Part shown: positions 7,307 through 11,171 of the stretch, piece by piece
How the letters are laid out: each line of letters opens with the position of its first letter
How positions within the stretch are numbered: the first letter of the stretch is position 1
Made by a program: the position numbers and the translations under genes
Notes under the pieces: model-generated
Databases searched by the model: none
Told to the model about the DNA's origin: nothing
Seen by the model: only the letters and a program-made list of their open reading frames with translations
Source: an uncultured Bacteroidales bacterium
GTDB taxonomy: Bacteria; Bacteroidota; Bacteroidia; Bacteroidales; UBA932
Assembly (NCBI GenBank): GCA_900322025.1
Contig: ONYJ01000220.1
Span: forward strand, 1 to 11,171
Direction of reading: 5' to 3'
Length of the DNA stretch: 11,171 bases

Positions 7307-9160
7307 ATGAAGAATTTTTTAAGATTGCTCAATTACGCAAGACCATGGCGCAAGTTTTGGCCGGGTTATATAATTCTTGCAGTTTTATCTGTAATTTTTG
7401 GAATAGCAAACTATTCACTCATCTCTCCGATTCTCCAGCTGCTATTTGAGAGTCCTACCAATGAGCAGGTGGCGGAAAATATAGCTTCTTTAGAAGGTAC
7501 CGTGCATAATTTTGCCTTTACGATGGATTGGTTCAAATCGGTTTTCCTGTATTATATGGATAAGATATTTCTTGCCGGTGGTCCTCTGAAGGCATTGCTG
7601 TTTGTATGTGCTTTTTTGGCCGGAGCGAGCTTGCTTTCGAATATTACGCGTTATTTATCGCAGACCATACTTGTTAGAATGCGAACACATATAATGCAGA
7701 AACTCCGTACAGATTTGTTCCGTAAGGTTGCCAGCATGGATGTAGGTTTTTATCATAGCAGGCAGAAAGGTGATATTCTTTCCAGAATATCCAATGATGT
7801 TACCGAGGTTCAGAATGGAGTGGCTGATAGTTTCCACATGATTTTTAGGGAGCCGCTACTTATAATAGGCTTTTTATCATATTGTTTTTATTTATCGCCT
7901 AAACTAACTGTTGTAACTCTTGTAACTATTCCGGTGTCTGCTCTGGTTATTGGAGGTATATCTAAGCGTTTAAAGAAAAAGGCTATAACCACTCAGAGCC
8001 TGATGGGAAGAATAGTCAGCCACTTTGATGAGGCTATATCAGGCATTAGAATAATCAAGGGATTCAACGCTCAAAAGTATGTTCAGGATAGTTTTGAGAA
8101 GACAAACTTAGCTCACAAAAAATCGAGCCGTAAAATGCTGTACAGACAGCAATTGTCTCATCCTACAAGCGAATTTCTGGGCATAACCATAGCAGCTGCG
8201 GTGCTTTTGTATGGAGGTTGGCTGCAGATTAACGGCTCTTTAGGGATGGATATGAGCACATTTTCTGTGTATATACTTTGTTATTGGAGCGTATTGGAGC
8301 CGGCAAAAAACATAGCTAAGGCTTATACCAGCATTCAGAGAGGTATGGTAAGTGGAGAGAGGCTTTTCTTGATTTTGGATGCAGAGAATAAGATTCGCAA
8401 CAAAGAAAACGCCGTGCAACTGAAGGATTTTAAACATAAAATAGAATATCGGAATGTAGATTTCTATTATAATCAGGGCATTCCGGTGCTAAAGAATATT
8501 AGTGTTGAGATTCCTAAAGGAAAGATACTGGCCTTGGTTGGGCAGAGCGGTGCCGGCAAATCTACCTTTGCAGACTTGCTGCCGCGCTTTTACGATGTAA
8601 CCGGCGGGGGGATATTTATAGATGGGCACGATATCAGAGATTATACTTTGGATTCTCTTACCGCTCAGATGGGAATAGTTACCCAAGAATCTATATTGTT
8701 TAACGGTACCATTTATGAGAACATAGCCTTTGGAATGGAGAATGTTTCAAGAGAGCAGGTAATAGAGGCGGCTAAAGTGGCTAATGCGTTGGAGTTTATA
8801 GAGCATCTCCCTCAGAAGTTTGAAACAAATATAGGAGATAGGGGAGAAAATCTTTCAGGTGGGCAGAGGCAGAGAATTGCCATAGCCAGAGCTGTGTTGA
8901 AAAATCCTCCGATACTTATATTAGACGAGGCTACCAGTGCACTTGATACCGAAAGCGAAAAGCTGGTTCAGGATGCCTTGTATAAGTTGATGCAGAACCG
9001 TACAAGCATAGTTATTGCCCATAGACTTTCTACCATACGCTATGCAGATGAGATAATTGTAATGAAAGGAGGCGAGATCGTGGAGCAGGGTAATCATAAT
9101 ACATTGATAAATAAAAACGGCATATATGCAAACCTGTGTGCTATGCAGGTATTTTCGTAA
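7307..9160 (+). CDS. ABC exporter, MsbA-like fused permease/ATPase
   Basis: This is a half-transporter that dimerises in the inner membrane and uses ATP to export or flip a lipid-like substrate. The 617-residue protein has a type-I exporter membrane domain (about 18-350) with hydrophobic segments near 20-45, 94-120, 183-215 and 290-330, plus the coupling-helix region DVGFYHSRQKGDILSR. The nucleotide-binding domain (about 378-617) carries Walker A GQSGAGKST (412-420), the Q-loop Gln460, signature LSGGQRQR (516-523), Walker B ILILDE (536-541), the D-loop SALD, and the switch His572. All ATPase residues look intact. Length and architecture fit MsbA, the lipid A flippase, which would suit the Kdo-pathway gene nearby. 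Other exporters of this class (drug, peptide, glycolipid) look the same at this level, so the substrate is inferred. Confidence 0.93.
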   Translation: MKNFLRLLNYARPWRKFWPGYIILAVLSVIFGIANYSLISPILQLLFESPTNEQVAENIASLEGTVHNFAFTMDWFKSVFLYYMDKIFLAGGPLKALLFVCAFLAGASLLSNITRYLSQTILVRMRTHIMQKLRTDLFRKVASMDVGFYHSRQKGDILSRISNDVTEVQNGVADSFHMIFREPLLIIGFLSYCFYLSPKLTVVTLVTIPVSALVIGGISKRLKKKAITTQSLMGRIVSHFDEAISGIRIIKGFNAQKYVQDSFEKTNLAHKKSSRKMLYRQQLSHPTSEFLGITIAAAVLLYGGWLQINGSLGMDMSTFSVYILCYWSVLEPAKNIAKAYTSIQRGMVSGERLFLILDAENKIRNKENAVQLKDFKHKIEYRNVDFYYNQGIPVLKNISVEIPKGKILALVGQSGAGKSTFADLLPRFYDVTGGGIFIDGHDIRDYTLDSLTAQMGIVTQESILFNGTIYENIAFGMENVSREQVIEAAKVANALEFIEHLPQKFETNIGDRGENLSGGQRQRIAIARAVLKNPPILILDEATSALDTESEKLVQDALYKLMQNRTSIVIAHRLSTIRYADEIIVMKGGEIVEQGNHNTLINKNGIYANLCAMQVFS

Positions 9161-9187
9161 AGCTAAAATCTAAACCAGATAAGAGAT

Positions 9188-10855
9188 ATGATGTACATTT
9201 CAGATTCGCTGATTAAGATGATAGAGGAAAGTTTCAAGCAAAATTGGAACAGACCTGCATTATCTGATTACAAGGGAATTACTCTATATTATAGAGATGT
9301 TGCCAGAAAAATAGCCAAGATGCACATAGTGTTTCAGGGCGTAGGAGTAAAGAAGGGAGACAAGATAGCTGTTTGCTCTAAAAACCAGTCTAACTGGGCA
9401 GTTGTATTTTTGGCTACTCTAACTTATGGTGCGATTCCTGTTCCAATATTGCACGAGTTTAAGCCGAGCAATATAGAGCATATTATAAACCACTCAGACA
9501 GCAAAATACTGTTTGTGGGTAATGCAATTCTTGAGAGCTTGACTATAAACCACATGCAGAACCTTAATACAGTAATTTGCTTAGACGATTTTTCGCTTGT
9601 ACATACTAAGGAAAAACAGACCTATATAACAATGGAGCACCTTAACGAAATGTTTGGGAAGGCCTATCCTAAGTTGTTTGGGCCGGAATGTATTTCCTAT
9701 GAGGCAGAAGCGGATACAAACGAAATGGCAATGATAAATTATACCAGCGGAACCAGCGGCTTTTCCAAAGGAGTGATGATACCTTATCGTGCGCTACGCT
9801 CTAATGCTATTTTTGCTTATGAGGTATTGCCTCAGGTAGATAATATGTCTAATGTGGTATCTATTCTTCCTTCTGCGCACATGTACGGAATGATGTTTGA
9901 GTTTTTGTTTGAGATTATGGTAGGAGCTCATGTTCACTTCCTTACAAGAGTGCCATCGCCGAGTGTTATAGTAAAGGCCTTTGAAGAAATAAAACCTAAA
10001 ATAATAATTTCTGTTCCGCTTGTAATAGAGAAAATTTATAAGAGCCGTCTGCAGCCGTTTCTCTCAACTCCGGGTGTGCGTTTCTTGCTCAGATTGCCAA
10101 TTGCAGATAAGAAGATAAAGACGCAGATAAACGATACACTTACAAATTCATTTGGTGGGGAGTTTGAGGAGGTTATAATTGGAGGTGCCGCATTTAACAG
10201 GGAGGCCGATAACTTCTTTAATTCCATTGGTTTCAGATATACGGTGGGATATGGCATGACAGAGTGTGCTCCAATAATCACTTATGCCGATTGGAAAGAA
10301 AAGCGAGTTGGCTCTTGCGGCTATGCTGCTCCGAGAATGCAGGTGAGGATAAATTCTTCCGACCCACTTTCCATTCCCGGAGAAATTCAGGTTAAGGGAG
10401 AGAATACCATGTTGGGATATTATAAAAACGAGCAGGCTACCAATGAGGCTTTTACAGAAGACGGATGGATGCGTACAGGAGATCTTGGCATCTTAGACAG
10501 AGATGGTTTCCTGTATATAAAAGGAAGGAGCAAGAATATGATATTGGGCCCGAGTGGTCAGAATATATATCCGGAAGAGATAGAGAGCATTATCAACAAT
10601 ATGCCTTATGTAGTAGAGTCTTTGGTGATAGAAGATGATGGCAAAATGGTGGCACTCATCTATCCGGATTTGGAAGGTGCTGCAAAGGATGGCTTTACCA
10701 CAGCTGCTATGATAGAGGCGAAAATGAAGGAGAACATCAATGTTGTAAATGAGGAGTTGCCAAACTACTCCAAGATTTCTTCTGTAAAGATTATGCCGGA
10801 AGAGTTTGAGAAAACACCTAAGAGAAGTATCAAACGCTATATATATCAGAATTAA
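9188..10855 (+). CDS. AMP-forming acyl-CoA synthetase/ligase family protein
   Basis: This is an adenylate-forming enzyme, most like long-chain fatty-acid-CoA ligases, which activate a carboxylate with ATP and pass it to CoA or another acceptor. The 555-residue protein shows the phosphate loop YTSGTSGFSKGV (185-196), the adenine-site motif GYGMTECAP (354-362), TGDLG (430-434) and the hinge-region motif GRSKNMI (446-452). The C-terminus is TPKRSIKR (543-550). Aligned on TP and the final Arg with the common TPTLKLRR ending, the position of the catalytic adenylation lysine is Ser547, with Lys545 and Lys549 flanking it. Two adjacent ATGs (9188 and 9191) are possible starts. It follows the ABC exporter by 27 bases, so it is probably the last gene of that operon and may supply activated acyl groups for envelope lipids. 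The exact substrate cannot be read from sequence. Confidence 0.9.
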   Translation: MMYISDSLIKMIEESFKQNWNRPALSDYKGITLYYRDVARKIAKMHIVFQGVGVKKGDKIAVCSKNQSNWAVVFLATLTYGAIPVPILHEFKPSNIEHIINHSDSKILFVGNAILESLTINHMQNLNTVICLDDFSLVHTKEKQTYITMEHLNEMFGKAYPKLFGPECISYEAEADTNEMAMINYTSGTSGFSKGVMIPYRALRSNAIFAYEVLPQVDNMSNVVSILPSAHMYGMMFEFLFEIMVGAHVHFLTRVPSPSVIVKAFEEIKPKIIISVPLVIEKIYKSRLQPFLSTPGVRFLLRLPIADKKIKTQINDTLTNSFGGEFEEVIIGGAAFNREADNFFNSIGFRYTVGYGMTECAPIITYADWKEKRVGSCGYAAPRMQVRINSSDPLSIPGEIQVKGENTMLGYYKNEQATNEAFTEDGWMRTGDLGILDRDGFLYIKGRSKNMILGPSGQNIYPEEIESIINNMPYVVESLVIEDDGKMVALIYPDLEGAAKDGFTTAAMIEAKMKENINVVNEELPNYSKISSVKIMPEEFEKTPKRSIKRYIYQN

Positions 10856-10861
10856 ACCAAC

Positions 10862-11000
10862 CTTTTCGATAAGCTAAATGAGCAAAGCAAAACTTGTTTT
10901 AACTTTGCCATGGCGAGAAACTTTTCGATAAGTCAACTGGTTAAAGAGATGCTTGCATATCTTTGCCATGACGGGAAACTTTTCGATAAGCCAAATCTTG
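10862..11000. repeat. Tandem repeat, 58-59 bp period, two full copies and one partial
   Basis: CTTTTCGATAAG recurs at 10862, 10921 and 10979. The first two copies are 59 and 58 bases long and also share the block CTTTGCCATG-CG-GAAA at 10903-10920 and 10961-10978. Each full copy has a dyad centred on CTTG: AAAG/CTTT outer arms with AAAAC/GTTTT in copy 1, and AAAGA/TCTTT with ATGC/GCAT in copy 2. Each full copy also includes a TAnnTTTG match (TAACTTTG at 10900, TATCTTTG at 10958) overlapping the right arm. The partial copy continues CCAAATCTTG and closely resembles the unit of the array near 1900. I see no inverted ends or transposase to suggest a mobile element. Confidence 0.8.
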
Positions 11001-11030
11001 ATATCGTTTATTTTGCAAACTGTATGCAAA

Positions 11031-11038
11031 TAAATTTG
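11031..11038 (+). promoter_or_regulatory. TAnnTTTG -7 box, probably for a gene beyond the right edge
   Basis: TAAATTTG matches the Bacteroidetes -7 consensus, and the 13 bases from 11031 are identical to those at 5001. TTTG at 11012-11015 is only 15 bases upstream, closer than the usual -33 spacing. Transcription would start near 11042. Confidence 0.5.
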
Positions 11039-11041
11039 TAA

Positions 11042-11171
11042 GTCTTTTTCTGAAATCTTTTTTTGCGTATATTGCGGTATAGATAGTTAATACATCACTC
11101 CGTGTTATTGTTTTCCTTTTATAATACAGAAGCGTAGTTCCTTCTATTTAATAACACTATGACTAAATATA
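11042..11171. other. Right-end intergenic sequence with no recognised gene
   Basis: This stretch is AT-rich and I see no gene, tRNA or terminator in it. An 8-bp inverted repeat, GTGTTATT (11102-11109) and AATAACAC (11150-11157), has a 40-nt spacer and may be chance. An ATG at 11159 opens a frame that the window cuts after four codons, so it could begin the next gene, with a leader of about 117 nt from the 11031 promoter. This cannot be tested here. No convincing terminator is seen after the synthetase gene either. Confidence 0.4.

Noticed and set aside
10882..10908. Intrinsic terminator after the synthetase gene
   Set aside because: A GCAAAG/CTTTGC hairpin exists but is weak and is not followed by a T-tract.
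10862..11000. CRISPR-like array or insertion sequence remnant
   Set aside because: With a 58-59 bp period there are only two and a half copies, the between-core parts are related and carry dyads, and there are no terminal inverted repeats or transposase fragments.
10910..11041. 43-codon open frame starting MARNFSISQ across the right-hand repeat copies
   Set aside because: Its ATG is only 2 bases after a TAnnTTTG box, the frame is made of repeat copies, and no family is recognisable. A similar short frame (MTGNFSISQ) opens in the next copy, as expected from the duplication.

Overview
The window looks like chromosomal DNA of a Bacteroidales-type member of the Bacteroidota. The predicted proteins resemble that phylum's versions of RecQ, KdsD, lipoprotein FKBP and MsbA-like transporters. 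The genes lack convincing Shine-Dalgarno sequences, and the promoter-like sites match the phylum's TAnnTTTG -7 box instead of a sigma-70 -10 box. I see no phage, transposon, CRISPR, tRNA or rRNA signature, and most of the window is ordinary housekeeping and envelope gene content.

Layout. Positions 1-1727 (minus strand) hold most of a RecQ helicase gene that runs off the left edge inside its HRDC domain. A divergent intergenic region (1728-2012) carries a six-unit tandem repeat of about 27 bp, ending in a good promoter for the plus-strand genes. Three closely spaced plus-strand genes follow: an arabinose-5-phosphate isomerase (kdsD), an arginase/agmatinase-family ureohydrolase, and an FKBP-type peptidyl-prolyl isomerase lipoprotein. 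The set is closed by a strong intrinsic terminator at 4926-4966. A second promoter at 5001, only a few bases ahead of its start codon, opens another three-gene set: a large membrane-anchored protein of unknown function, an MsbA-like ABC exporter, and an AMP-forming acyl-CoA synthetase-like enzyme. The right end (10856-11171) has no convincing gene. It holds a 58-59 bp tandem repeat and a further promoter-like box, probably serving a gene outside the window.

How the genes may work together. KdsD supplies arabinose-5-phosphate for the Kdo of LPS. An MsbA-like exporter would flip lipid A or a similar lipid, an acyl-CoA synthetase would activate fatty acids, and the FKBP lipoprotein and the anchored protein act outside the inner membrane. 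Envelope building is therefore a loose common theme, although the ureohydrolase does not obviously fit it. RecQ is separate DNA-repair content.

The least explained material is the two intergenic repeat arrays. They lie 9 kb apart, share a recognisable core (CTTT-CG-ATAAG-CAA-TCTTG), contain small dyad symmetries, and both run directly into a TAnATTTG promoter box. In the right-hand array two copies have different but still self-complementary arms, which suggests selection on the symmetry. No complete novel system is evident from sequence alone.
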